Positions 10,320-20,530 of a stretch of DNA of 64,000 nucleotides are shown one piece after another (position 1 is the stretch's first letter; every line of letters begins with the position of its first letter). The stretch lies in assembly GCF_035994185.1 (NCBI RefSeq), contig NZ_CP108538.1, positions 744,001-808,000 on the forward strand, read 5' to 3'. Both the position numbers and the translations under genes were made by a program. The notes beneath the pieces are model-generated. The model saw nothing but the letters and a program-made list of their open reading frames with translations, did no database searches and had not been told where the DNA came from. Source of the stretch: Streptomyces sp. NBC_01217. GTDB taxonomy: Bacteria > Actinomycetota > Actinomycetes > Streptomycetales > Streptomycetaceae.

Positions 10320-10943
10320 ATGGCCGCATCCCGGTACACCGTCAGCGACGTCATGACCCACACGGCTGTGGCCATAGGCCGCGAGGCCTCGTACAAGGAG
10401 ATCGTCGAGCTGATGCATCAGTGGAGGGTCAGTGCCGTGCCGGTCCTCGAAGGGGAGGGCCGCGTCGTCGGGGTCGTCTCCGAGGCGGACCTGCTGCCGA
10501 AGGAGGAATTCCGGCAGGACGACCCGAAGCTGCCCGACCAGATCGAGGAGGCGTCCAAGGCCGACGCCGTGCTGGCCGAGGAGCTCATGTCGAGTCCGGC
10601 TGTCACCGTCCACGCCGACTCCACGCTCGCCGAGGCTGCCCGCATCATGGCGCGCAAGCGGGTGAAACGTCTGCCCGTCGTGAACAGCCTCGGCATGCTG
10701 GAGGGCGTTGTGAGCCGTAGCGACCTGCTGAAGGTGTTCCTGCGCCCGGACGAGGAGATCGACGAGGAGATCCGGAGCGCGGTTCTCGCGGAACTCGCCC
10801 CTGTGGACCGGCTGGAGTTCTCGGTGCTGGACGGTGTCGTCACCCTGCGGGGCCCGGTCCGCAACCGTTCCCTGGTGCCGCTTCTGGCTCGGGCCGTTCG
10901 CGCGGTCGAAGGCGTCGTGGACGTGCGCATGGAACTGGCCTGA
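10320..10943 (+). CDS. CBS-CBS-BON domain protein
   Basis: A 207-residue paralogue: CBS1 about 10-60 (SAVPVLEGEGRVVGVVSEADLLPK), CBS2 about 88-140 (VKRLPVVNSLGMLEGVVSRSDLL) and BON about 142-207. The long charged linker between the CBS motifs (EEFRQDDPKLPDQIEEA) is like that of the copy at 24535, which is the closest relative here. A GAGGAG site lies 7 bases before the ATG. It likely senses adenine nucleotides; the BON part may tether it to the membrane. It ends 53 bases from the convergent Usp gene. Confidence 0.9.
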   Translation: MAASRYTVSDVMTHTAVAIGREASYKEIVELMHQWRVSAVPVLEGEGRVVGVVSEADLLPKEEFRQDDPKLPDQIEEASKADAVLAEELMSSPAVTVHADSTLAEAARIMARKRVKRLPVVNSLGMLEGVVSRSDLLKVFLRPDEEIDEEIRSAVLAELAPVDRLEFSVLDGVVTLRGPVRNRSLVPLLARAVRAVEGVVDVRMELA

Positions 10944-10996
10944 CGTACGCGGCCCTGACGTACACGGCAGGGATCGGGAGATTGGATTCAGCGGAT

Positions 10997-11857
10997 TCAC
11001 GCGGGCGGAACCGTGATCACCGGGCAGTGTGCCCGGTGCAGCAGTCCATGGACGACGGAACCGAGCCACATGCCCGAGTAGCCGCCCCTGCCACGACGGC
11101 CCACGACGACGGCCAGGGCGTGCTCGGACGCCGCGGCCAGCTCCTCCACCGGATGTCCGATCGCCACCTCGTGGGTCAGGTGCACCTGCGGGTACTTCAC
11201 CGACCAGCCCGCCGTGGTCTCGCAGAGCATGCGCCGCTGATCCTGCACGGCGGCCTGCTCGTCGTGGGCCATGAAAACGGGCGGCTGCCACACGGAGACG
11301 GCGCGGAGCGCGGCTCCACGGAAGTCGGCTGCTTCGAAGGCCAGTGCCAGCGCCGCTTTCGAGGACTCGCTGCCGTCGATTCCCACGACGAAGTGGGGCG
11401 GCTGCTGGGTGACGTGTTCCGGATCGCCCACGACCACCACGGGGCAGCGTGCCTGCGCCGTGACCGGAACGACGACGGAACCGGCGCTGACGTGCTCCGC
11501 CATACGGCTCAGGTGCCGGGACCCGAGGACGACCATCCGCGCCCGTCCGGACAGCCGGCCGATCACCGCGACCGGGGAACCGTCGATCAGGTCGATGGCC
11601 GGGCGCAGTTGCGGATGGCGCGCCAGGGCCCATTCGGCCGCCTCCTGGAGCGCGGTCGACCCGGTTCGGAGCATGGTCCTTTCCCGCAGGCCGGCACCGC
11701 CGTGACGCGTGTCCTGCGCCGGAGGTACCGCGACGACGAGCCGGAGCTCCAGCCCGCGTCGTTGTGCCTCGTCCGCCGCCCAGGCCAACGGCAGGTGCCA
11801 GTTCCTGCCCGGGTCGATACCGACGACGAGCTCACGTCGTTCACCGGCGCCGTTCAT
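10997..11857 (-). CDS. Universal stress protein, two tandem Usp domains
   Basis: A 286-residue tandem Usp protein. Its domain 1 nucleotide loop is eroded (GSRHLSRMAEHVSAGS, lacking the second Gly). Domain 2 keeps a full G-x2-G-x9-G-S loop (GRRGRGGYSGMWLGS). This is the reverse of most island paralogues, in which domain 1 is the intact one. The ATG overlaps the stop of the upstream Usp gene as ATGA, indicating translational coupling and a two-gene usp operon. Proteins of this type bind ATP and are induced in stationary or hypoxic cells. Confidence 0.9.
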   Translation of the reverse strand: MNGAGERRELVVGIDPGRNWHLPLAWAADEAQRRGLELRLVVAVPPAQDTRHGGAGLRERTMLRTGSTALQEAAEWALARHPQLRPAIDLIDGSPVAVIGRLSGRARMVVLGSRHLSRMAEHVSAGSVVVPVTAQARCPVVVVGDPEHVTQQPPHFVVGIDGSESSKAALALAFEAADFRGAALRAVSVWQPPVFMAHDEQAAVQDQRRMLCETTAGWSVKYPQVHLTHEVAIGHPVEELAAASEHALAVVVGRRGRGGYSGMWLGSVVHGLLHRAHCPVITVPPA

Positions 11858-12756
11858 GACTCGCTCCCGTGTCCGGGCCCGTGCCGCGGCATGAGCAGCA
11901 CGGGACAGTGCGCGTGGTGCAGCAGGCTGTGTGTCGCCCGCCCGAGGGTGGGGCCGATGTAACCGGGCGACCGCCGCCCGCCCATCACCAGAAGATCCGC
12001 GTGGTGCGACGCCTCCACCAGGACACCGGCCACGGACAGGCTCTTCTCGGCATCCGCCTGCACGGTCAGGGCCGGGAATTCGTCACGGATCCGGTCCGCC
12101 ACGGCGATCAGGTGATGGACGCGTTCGCCGACGATCGCCTCGACGTCGTCGAGCATGGTCACGGCGAGTCCGGCGGAGTCGAGAATGTTCCATACGTGCA
12201 GCAGCCGCAGCGAGGCCTTACGGATCTCCGCTTCGCGCGCCGCGTACCGGGCGCATTCGGCGTCGTGCTCGTCACGGACCGCGACGAGCACGACTCCGGT
12301 CTCGTCGCCGTCGTCGATGCCCCGGACCACGACGACGGGCGTCGTGGCGGTTGCGGCGGCCTGCAGACCGACCGATCCGAGCATGAGGTATTTGAACCCA
12401 CCGAGACCGCGGTTGCCCACCACGACCGTGCCATGGAGGCCGGCGATCCGCTGCAGGCTGGGGACAGGCGCGCTGCGGCTGAATTCCGTGGTGACCTGCA
12501 GGCCCGGGTGCAGGTCCCCGACAGCGGCGGCAGTCTCCTGCAACAGTTCTCGGCCCGCGCTGCGGATGCTCTCGAAGCTCTCCTGCGAAAGCTGCAGTGC
12601 CCGGCTGTCCGTGTCGGTCGCGTGGACGATACGCAGCGGGCTTTCCCGGCGTGCGGCCTCGGCCGCTGCCCAGAGTGCTGCCCTGCGGGCCTGCTCGGAG
12701 CCGTCGACGCCGACGACGACGGAACCCGGTTCCGGGCTGCCGGTGGTGCCTTCCAT
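11854..12756 (-). CDS. Universal stress protein, two tandem Usp domains
   Basis: A 300-residue protein and first gene of the coupled usp pair. Domain 1 begins VVVGVDGSEQARRA after about 10 residues and carries a complete nucleotide loop (GNRGLGGFKYLMLGS). Domain 2 has a weaker loop (GGRRSPGYIGPTLGR). The ATG at 12756 has a good purine-rich site (GAGGAACC) just upstream. It shares a 199-base divergent control region with the CBS-BON gene at 12956, which holds two GGGGCC-type dyads. Confidence 0.9.
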   Translation of the reverse strand: MEGTTGSPEPGSVVVGVDGSEQARRAALWAAAEAARRESPLRIVHATDTDSRALQLSQESFESIRSAGRELLQETAAAVGDLHPGLQVTTEFSRSAPVPSLQRIAGLHGTVVVGNRGLGGFKYLMLGSVGLQAAATATTPVVVVRGIDDGDETGVVLVAVRDEHDAECARYAAREAEIRKASLRLLHVWNILDSAGLAVTMLDDVEAIVGERVHHLIAVADRIRDEFPALTVQADAEKSLSVAGVLVEASHHADLLVMGGRRSPGYIGPTLGRATHSLLHHAHCPVLLMPRHGPGHGSES

Positions 12757-12823
12757 GGTTCCTCCTCGACGAGGGCCATCAGAGGGTCAGCTCTCACACT
12801 GGCACCAAGAGACCCGCGTGGAG

Positions 12824-12860
12824 AGGGCCGCTCAGGACCGTCCGGGGGCCCATCCGGCCC
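12824..12860. promoter_or_regulatory. Pair of candidate DevR/OsdR dyads in a divergent promoter
   Basis: AGGGCCGCTCAGGACC (12824-12839) and GGGGCCCATCCGGCCC (12845-12860) are two degenerate copies of the island dyad, with centres 21 bp apart. They lie between the divergent usp operon and the CBS-BON gene and could serve both. The second copy shares GCCCATCCGG with the element at 25239-25254. Confidence 0.42.
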
Positions 12861-12955
12861 TCCTCGTCCCGGTACGGCCCGGCGGATCATGGATTTCGAA
12901 CGGCCTTTGGCATCGCGTCCGTGTGGATCTCCGTGAGACGGCAGGGGGTGCCTCC

Positions 12956-13654
12956 ATGAAGCACATCAAAGTGGGAGACCTGATGACCGACGAGGTCGTC
13001 TCCGTCCTCCCGGTCACCTCCTTCAAGGAAGTCGCGAAGCTGCTCGCGGAGCACGATGTCAGCGGGCTGCCCGTGCTCGACGAGGAGGACCGGGTGGTCG
13101 GGGTCGTCTCCGAGAGCGACCTGGTCGCCCGGCAGGCGACGGGGCATCCGGTGACGGGCGACGCTCGCGGCACCGCCGCCGGTACCGCGGTCCCGTCCAT
13201 GGCGGAATTCACCGCCGCCGAGGTCATGTCGACACCGGCGGTGACCGTCCACGCGGAGGAGACCGCACCGGACGCCGCCCGGCTGATGACCCGCCGCGGC
13301 GTGGAGCGGCTGCCGGTCGTGGACGACGAGGACCGGCTCGTCGGCATCGTCACGCGCCGGGATCTGCTGCGGCTCTTCCTGCGGCCCGACGCGGAGATAC
13401 GACGCCGCATCGTCGACGAGGTGCTGGAGGGCGCCATGGAACTCGCAGCCGACTCGGTCGCCGTCCATGTGGTGGATGGCGTCGTCACCCTGGAGGGCCG
13501 GCTGGAGGACCCGAGCCACATCGCGATCCTGACCCGCCTCGTGGAACAGCTCGACGGGGTGGTCGCGGTCGTGGACCATGTGACCGCGCACGTGGATGCC
13601 CCCGTCTCCCCTTCCCCGCAGCGTGCCGCGCACGGGCGGTCCGCGAAGTCGTGA
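12956..13654 (+). CDS. CBS-CBS-BON domain protein
   Basis: A 232-residue paralogue: CBS1 about 8-58, CBS2 about 86-140, BON about 143-212, then a 20-residue polar tail not present in the others. The start MKHIKVGDLM is aligned with the paralogues and has a GGGGG stretch 9 bases upstream. The reading frame is open far upstream, but that part is antisense to the usp gene. A role in adenylate sensing is inferred from the domain type. Confidence 0.9.
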   Translation: MKHIKVGDLMTDEVVSVLPVTSFKEVAKLLAEHDVSGLPVLDEEDRVVGVVSESDLVARQATGHPVTGDARGTAAGTAVPSMAEFTAAEVMSTPAVTVHAEETAPDAARLMTRRGVERLPVVDDEDRLVGIVTRRDLLRLFLRPDAEIRRRIVDEVLEGAMELAADSVAVHVVDGVVTLEGRLEDPSHIAILTRLVEQLDGVVAVVDHVTAHVDAPVSPSPQRAAHGRSAKS

Positions 13655-13687
13655 GACCTTCGGGAATCCAGTCGCCGCGTCCGCACG

Positions 13688-13725
13688 GTGGGGCCGCCCG
13701 GCCCCACATGGGGCCACATGGCCCC
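13688..13725. promoter_or_regulatory. Two perfect dyads 20 bp apart, candidate DevR/OsdR sites
   Basis: Dyad 1 (13688-13707) has 9-bp arms GTGGGGCCG / CGGCCCCAC around CC. Dyad 2 (13710-13725) is GGGGCCACATGGCCCC, with 6-bp perfect arms. The centres, 13697.5 and 13717.5, are exactly 20 bp apart, placing two dimers on the same DNA face. The TACAGA of the next gene lies 40 bases downstream of the second centre. Confidence 0.5.
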
Positions 13726-13754
13726 TCCTGCGCCTCTGCTCGCACGGCGAGGCT

Positions 13755-13765
13755 GGGTACAGAGA
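13755..13765 (+). promoter_or_regulatory. Putative -10 region of the usp gene at 13797
   Basis: GGGTACAGAGA is identical to 7353-7363, at nearly the same distance from a GGGGCC dyad. Initiation near 13770 would leave a leader of about 27 bases containing ACAGGAGG. Confidence 0.4.
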
Positions 13766-13796
13766 GCAGGCCTGCGGCACACAGGAGGTTCCCGCT

Positions 13797-14666
13797 GTGA
13801 AAGACCTTGTGACCGTCGGTGTCGATGGCTCCCCCGCGAGCCGGGCCGCCGCCGTTTGGGGTGCCCGGGAGGCGGCCTTGCGGAAGGTGCCGCTCAGGCT
13901 CGTCCATGTCATCGACTGGCCCATCAGCCCCGCCGTTCCACGGCTGGGCCGCGAGACGGCCGACCGATGGGCCGACGAGGCGCTCAACGAGGCCCTGGAG
14001 GAAGTACGCCGCCGGCACCCTGATCTGGAGACCAGCACCCGGTCCCTCTCCGGCAGGCCGGCCGCCTCCCTGGCCGTCGAAGCCGCCGACGCCGGCCTGC
14101 TCGTCCTCGGCTCCCGCGGACTGGGCAGTCTGGTGGGCTTCCTCGTCGGCTCGGTGGGCACGGCGACACTCGTGGCCACCGATACACCCGTGGTCCTCGT
14201 GCGGGTGGCCGATGAACCGGAGGACGCCGAGCCCACCCCGTACGGCGAGATCGTCGTGGGTGTCGATGACAACGACGCCCCCGACCGGGTTCTCGCCTTC
14301 GCCTTCGAGGAGGCCGCCCGTCGCGGCTGCGCCCTGCGGGCGATCCACGGCTGGAAGCTGCCACCCGCCTACAGGTCTTTCCCGTACGTCGACTCCGACG
14401 AAGAACGGGCGGCGGGCCGGAGTGCCGCGCAGCTGCTGGACGAAGTGCTGCTGCCCTGGCGCCGCAAGTTCCCGTCGGTGAGCGTGGACCAAAAGGCGTT
14501 CATGGGATCCGCGGGCAGCCAGCTCGTCCAGGCAGCGGCGGGCGCGGACCTCGTCGTCGTCGGCCGGCACCTGCGCCGCTCCCCACTCGGCGCGCACCTC
14601 GGACCGGTGACCCACGCCGTCCTGCATCACGCCACCGCCCCCGTGGCCGTCGTCGCCCACGACTGA
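13797..14666 (+). CDS. Universal stress protein, two tandem Usp domains
   Basis: A 289-residue protein. Domain 1 starts VTVGVDGSPASRAA and has a textbook nucleotide loop (GSRGLGSLVGFLVGS). The domain 2 loop is degenerate (GRHLRRSPLGAHLGP). The GTG at 13797 is chosen because ACAGGAGG lies just upstream and the first beta strand follows at once; a longer upstream frame overlaps the dyads. It heads a likely five-gene run (usp, three CBS-BON, usp) to 17591 with gaps of 28, 35, 12 and 57 bases. Confidence 0.9.
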   Translation: MKDLVTVGVDGSPASRAAAVWGAREAALRKVPLRLVHVIDWPISPAVPRLGRETADRWADEALNEALEEVRRRHPDLETSTRSLSGRPAASLAVEAADAGLLVLGSRGLGSLVGFLVGSVGTATLVATDTPVVLVRVADEPEDAEPTPYGEIVVGVDDNDAPDRVLAFAFEEAARRGCALRAIHGWKLPPAYRSFPYVDSDEERAAGRSAAQLLDEVLLPWRRKFPSVSVDQKAFMGSAGSQLVQAAAGADLVVVGRHLRRSPLGAHLGPVTHAVLHHATAPVAVVAHD

Positions 14667-14694
14667 CGGCCCCGCACGAAAGGGAATTCGGACC

Positions 14695-15387
14695 ATGCTC
14701 CATCGCACTGTCTCCGAAGTCATGACCCGGGACGTGGCAACGGCCAGCCCCGAGGCGTCGCTCAAAACGGTCGCCTGGAGTCTCGACTACAACCATGTCT
14801 CGGCCCTGCCCGTCGTGGACACCCGCCACCACCCCATCGGCGTCATCTCCGAAGCCGATCTCCTGCGCAGGCAGGCCGGTCTGCCCGACACGGAGGGCCG
14901 TGACCAGATGCGCCGGACGCCGGACATGGACCGCCACACCATGGAGGCCCGCACCGCGGGCGATCTGATGTCCACCCCCGTGCTGACGGCCCGGCCCGAC
15001 TGGGGCATCGTCGAGACTGCCCGCTTCCTGCACGAGCGGGACGTCAAACGCCTTCCGGTGGTCGATGACACCGGAACGCTCGTGGGCATCGTCAGCCGCT
15101 CCGACCTGTTGCGCCCCATGCTCCGCCGCGACGATGCCATACACGACGAGATCGTCGACGAGGTGCTGGGCCGGACCCTGCGGATGACCCCGAGCGGCGT
15201 CACTGCAACCGTACGAGAAGGTGTCGTCGCCTTGAGCGGCACGGTTGAGGAGCGCTCGAGCATCCCGGTCATCGAGAGCCTGTGCCTGTCCGTCGACGGT
15301 GTCGTCAGCGTCGACCAGTCGCTCGGATACGTCGTGGACGATCTGTCGCCGGATCCTGGACCGGCGCGTGAGACCGGCGACCGGTGA
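14695..15387 (+). CDS. CBS-CBS-BON domain protein
   Basis: A 230-residue paralogue: CBS1 about 8-56 (SALPVVDTRHHPIGVISEADLL), CBS2 about 86-140 (VKRLPVVDDTGTLVGIVSRSDLL), BON about 146-213. It is closest in layout to the copies at 6544 and 16038, which share the DDAIH(D/E)EI linker into BON. It starts 28 bases after the usp gene with AAAGGGAA upstream. Its stop overlaps a possible GTG of the next gene. Confidence 0.9.
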   Translation: MLHRTVSEVMTRDVATASPEASLKTVAWSLDYNHVSALPVVDTRHHPIGVISEADLLRRQAGLPDTEGRDQMRRTPDMDRHTMEARTAGDLMSTPVLTARPDWGIVETARFLHERDVKRLPVVDDTGTLVGIVSRSDLLRPMLRRDDAIHDEIVDEVLGRTLRMTPSGVTATVREGVVALSGTVEERSSIPVIESLCLSVDGVVSVDQSLGYVVDDLSPDPGPARETGDR

Positions 15388-15422
15388 GCGCCCACGTCAT
15401 GGGGCGGAAGGAGCCGACCTCC

Positions 15423-16025
15423 ATGAAGCATCTGCGTACGGTCGACGACGTCATGACGCACGCCGTCGTCTCGGTGAACCGCAAGGCGACGTTCAAGGAA
15501 ATCGTGGAGACCATGCGGCAATGGCGGATCAGCGCCCTGCCCGTCCTGTCGGACGATGGACGGGTCGTCGGCGTGGTCTCCGAAGCCGACCTCCTGCCCA
15601 AGGCGCAGGGCGGGGACGAATCCCATGCCGTCTTGGCCGGTCAGGTGATGACCGTACCCGCCGTGACGGTGACCCGGGACGCGGGCATCTCGGGTGCCGC
15701 CCGGCTGATGGCCCGCGGCCGCTTCAAGCGGCTGCCGGTCGTCGACGACGACGGCCGTCCGGTCGGGGTGGTCAGCCGGGGTGATCTGCTGAAGATCTAC
15801 CTCCGCCCGGACGAGGACATCGCCGAGGAGCTGCGCGAGCTGATCATGGCTCAGCTCGTCCCGGCCGGCTCGGCGGCCGTGCACGTCCATGTGTCCGACG
15901 GCATGGTCCGTCTGCACGGCACGATCCCCGACCCGTCACTCGGTGACGTGCTGGTGCGCCTCACACGCACGGTGCCGGGAGTCGTGGACGTGACGGCCCG
16001 GTTCGACGCCGATGTTTTGGCGTGA
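15423..16025 (+). CDS. CBS-CBS-BON domain protein
   Basis: A 200-residue protein and the shortest of the BON-bearing copies, with a short inter-CBS linker: CBS1 about 9-60, CBS2 about 73-128, BON about 130-198. The start MKHLRTVDDVM aligns with paralogues and has AAGGAG upstream. A GTG at 15384, overlapping the previous stop as GTGA, would add 13 residues and cannot be excluded. It is part of the usp/CBS run. Confidence 0.88.
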   Translation: MKHLRTVDDVMTHAVVSVNRKATFKEIVETMRQWRISALPVLSDDGRVVGVVSEADLLPKAQGGDESHAVLAGQVMTVPAVTVTRDAGISGAARLMARGRFKRLPVVDDDGRPVGVVSRGDLLKIYLRPDEDIAEELRELIMAQLVPAGSAAVHVHVSDGMVRLHGTIPDPSLGDVLVRLTRTVPGVVDVTARFDADVLA

Positions 16026-16037
16026 AGGAGAGCGACG

Positions 16038-16658
16038 ATGAGGCATCGCAGCGTCCTCGACCTCATGACACCGACGGCCGTCAGCGTCCAGCGCGGCACC
16101 ACGTTCAAGGAGATCGCCCGGCTCCTCGACGAGTACGGCGTCACGGCCGTGCCCGTCGTGGACGAGAAGGATCGTCCCGTGGGAGTCGTCTCCGAGGCTG
16201 ACCTGCTCCACAGGCGCGACTCCGGCGCCGGCGCGAACACCGCCGTCGGTCTCATGAGCCATCCGGCGATCACCGCGGAGCCCGAGTGGAGCGCCGTCCG
16301 CGCGGCCCGCGTCATGGAGAAGCACAAGGTCAAGCGCCTCCCGGTCGTCGACGGCGAGGGCCGGCTCATCGGAGTCCTCAGCCGCAGCGACCTCCTGCAG
16401 CTCTTCCTGCGCAGGGACCGTGCGATCCAGGAGGAGATCCTCGAAGACGTCCTGACCCACACGCTCGGGCTCAATCCCTCGTCACTGACCGTCGAAGTGG
16501 CCGATGGCCTCGTGACCCTCAGCGGCACCGTGGGACGGCGCAGCCTCGTCCCCGTCGTCCTGTGTCTGTGCCGGAGCGTCGACGGAGTCGTGGACGTGAT
16601 CGACCGGCTCGGATACGAGCAGGACGACATGCCGGTGGATACCGGAACGGGCGCCTAG
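16038..16658 (+). CDS. CBS-CBS-BON domain protein
   Basis: A 206-residue paralogue: CBS1 about 8-58 (TAVPVVDEKDRPVGVVSEADLL), CBS2 about 70-124 (VKRLPVVDGEGRLIGVLSRSDLL), BON about 132-198. It begins 12 bases after the previous gene with GAAGGAGAG in front, so it is clearly co-transcribed. Three CBS-BON genes in a row suggest either hetero-oligomers or redundancy arising from tandem duplication. Confidence 0.9.
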   Translation: MRHRSVLDLMTPTAVSVQRGTTFKEIARLLDEYGVTAVPVVDEKDRPVGVVSEADLLHRRDSGAGANTAVGLMSHPAITAEPEWSAVRAARVMEKHKVKRLPVVDGEGRLIGVLSRSDLLQLFLRRDRAIQEEILEDVLTHTLGLNPSSLTVEVADGLVTLSGTVGRRSLVPVVLCLCRSVDGVVDVIDRLGYEQDDMPVDTGTGA

Positions 16659-16715
16659 CGGCGGAAGAGGGCAATGATTCATCGACAAGTCCGGCCCTGT
16701 CCGAGAGAGGTCATC

Positions 16716-17591
16716 ATGGACCAACGCATTGTCGTCGGCCTCGACGGATCCCCAGAGAGCGTCGCTGCGACCCATTGGGCCGCACGGGAGGCACTCCTGC
16801 GCGGCCTGCCGCTGCACCTCGTACATGCCGAGGAGTGGTCATCGCCCCCCGGCGTTCCTGCCGCCAGGTCCGATGTGCCCCGGCAGTGGGCGGACAACCT
16901 CCTGCGCCAAGCCTCCGACGGGCTCCGGGAGAAGCACCCCCGACTGGACATCAGCATCCGGTCGTTCGACGGCCGGCCGGCCGATTCCCTGGCCGATGTC
17001 GCGGCCACCTCGGGGATGCTGGTTCTCGGCTCCCGAGGGCTCGGCACGCTCAGGGGCTTCGTTCTCGGTTCCGTCGGCATGGCCGTCATCCACGCCGTGG
17101 AAAAGCCCGTCGTCCTGGTGCGGGCGACAAAGGACGCACTGCCGCACGCCCAGGGAGACCACTTGGACCGTGACATGGTCGTGGGCATCGACATCAGCCG
17201 GCCGTGCGACGCCCTCCTCGCCTTCGCATTCGACGAGGCATCACGGCGGGCCTGCACACTCCATGCACTGCACTGCTGGATGCTGCCCCCTCTGGTGGGG
17301 TCGGGAGCCGCGTACGATCCGGAAACCAACGCGCAGATCGCCGAGAGCCTGAACACCGGCCTGAACGACATGCTGAAGCCCTGGCGGGACAGATACCCGG
17401 CCGTCGACGTCGACGCGCAGGTGACGGTCGGACACGCTTCCCAGCAACTGCTGGAGAAGAGCGCCGAAGCGGGTCTCGTGATCGTCGGCCGTCGCATCCG
17501 TCAGTCCTCGCTCGGCGCGCACATCGGCCCGATCACTCACGCGATGCTCCATCACTCCACCGCGCCCGTCGCCGTCATCGCCCACGAATGA
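16716..17591 (+). CDS. Universal stress protein, two tandem Usp domains
   Basis: A 291-residue protein starting MDQRIVVGLDGSPES. Domain 1 has an intact nucleotide loop (GSRGLGTLRGFVLGS). Domain 2 is degenerate (GRRIRQSSLGAHIGP) and close to that of the copy at 13797, so the two look like recent duplicates flanking the CBS trio. GAGAGAGG lies before the ATG. It is the last gene of the run and ends 21 bases from the convergent ATPase gene. Confidence 0.9.
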   Translation: MDQRIVVGLDGSPESVAATHWAAREALLRGLPLHLVHAEEWSSPPGVPAARSDVPRQWADNLLRQASDGLREKHPRLDISIRSFDGRPADSLADVAATSGMLVLGSRGLGTLRGFVLGSVGMAVIHAVEKPVVLVRATKDALPHAQGDHLDRDMVVGIDISRPCDALLAFAFDEASRRACTLHALHCWMLPPLVGSGAAYDPETNAQIAESLNTGLNDMLKPWRDRYPAVDVDAQVTVGHASQQLLEKSAEAGLVIVGRRIRQSSLGAHIGPITHAMLHHSTAPVAVIAHE

Positions 17592-17612
17592 GGTCCCGCG
17601 GCACCGTGCCCG

Positions 17613-20294
<2,682 letters not shown>

Positions 20295-20324
20295 CGGCTC
20301 CCGTCCCGGCGCGGTCGGCCGGTC

Positions 20325-20342
20325 GTCACGGCTCGCCGTGAC
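20325..20342. repeat. 18-bp inverted repeat upstream of the ATPase gene
   Basis: GTCACGGC-TC-GCCGTGAC is a perfect 8+2+8 dyad located 31 bases before the ATPase start and overlapping the end of a short ORF. It may be an operator or a small hairpin in the ppsA-ATPase transcript. It does not match the island's GGGGCC dyad. Confidence 0.4.
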
Positions 20343-20409
20343 CGTCGGTGAGGATGCCGTCCCCGTACCCTGCCCCGGCTCCCTCGGCGGTGATGGGGAT
20401 GTCCTTCAC
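20326..20409 (-). CDS. Possible 27-residue small protein, coupled to the ORF before it
   Basis: It reads from a GTG that overlaps the preceding short ORF's stop as GTGA, ending just before the ATPase gene. The product begins [18 protein letters not shown] and is acidic and glycine-rich. No own ribosome-binding site is obvious. Alternatively, this and the preceding ORF are two halves of one roughly 50-residue gene split by a frameshift. No family recognised. Confidence 0.25.
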   Translation of the reverse strand: MKDIPITAEGAGAGYGDGILTDGHGEP

Positions 20410-20477
20410 CGGGTCAGTCCCAGGAGGCTCGGCGCGCAGTGTGTACTGCGCCTGTACTTCATCCGGATCCCGGACAT
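20406..20477 (-). CDS. Possible 23-residue small protein downstream of ppsA
   Basis: The ATG at 20477 has a strong, well-spaced site (GGAGGACACC) and lies 53 bases after the ppsA stop. The peptide starts MSGIRMKYRRSTHC, is strongly basic and has one Cys. The good initiation signal is the main support; codon statistics cannot decide for so short a frame. It could be a real small protein or a leader peptide controlling the downstream ATPase. Confidence 0.35.
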   Translation of the reverse strand: MSGIRMKYRRSTHCAPSLLGLTR

Positions 20478-20530
20478 GGTGTCCTCCGTTTCCGGCGCCC
20501 AGGCGGCGCCTTTCTGCTCCGCGGTCCTTC

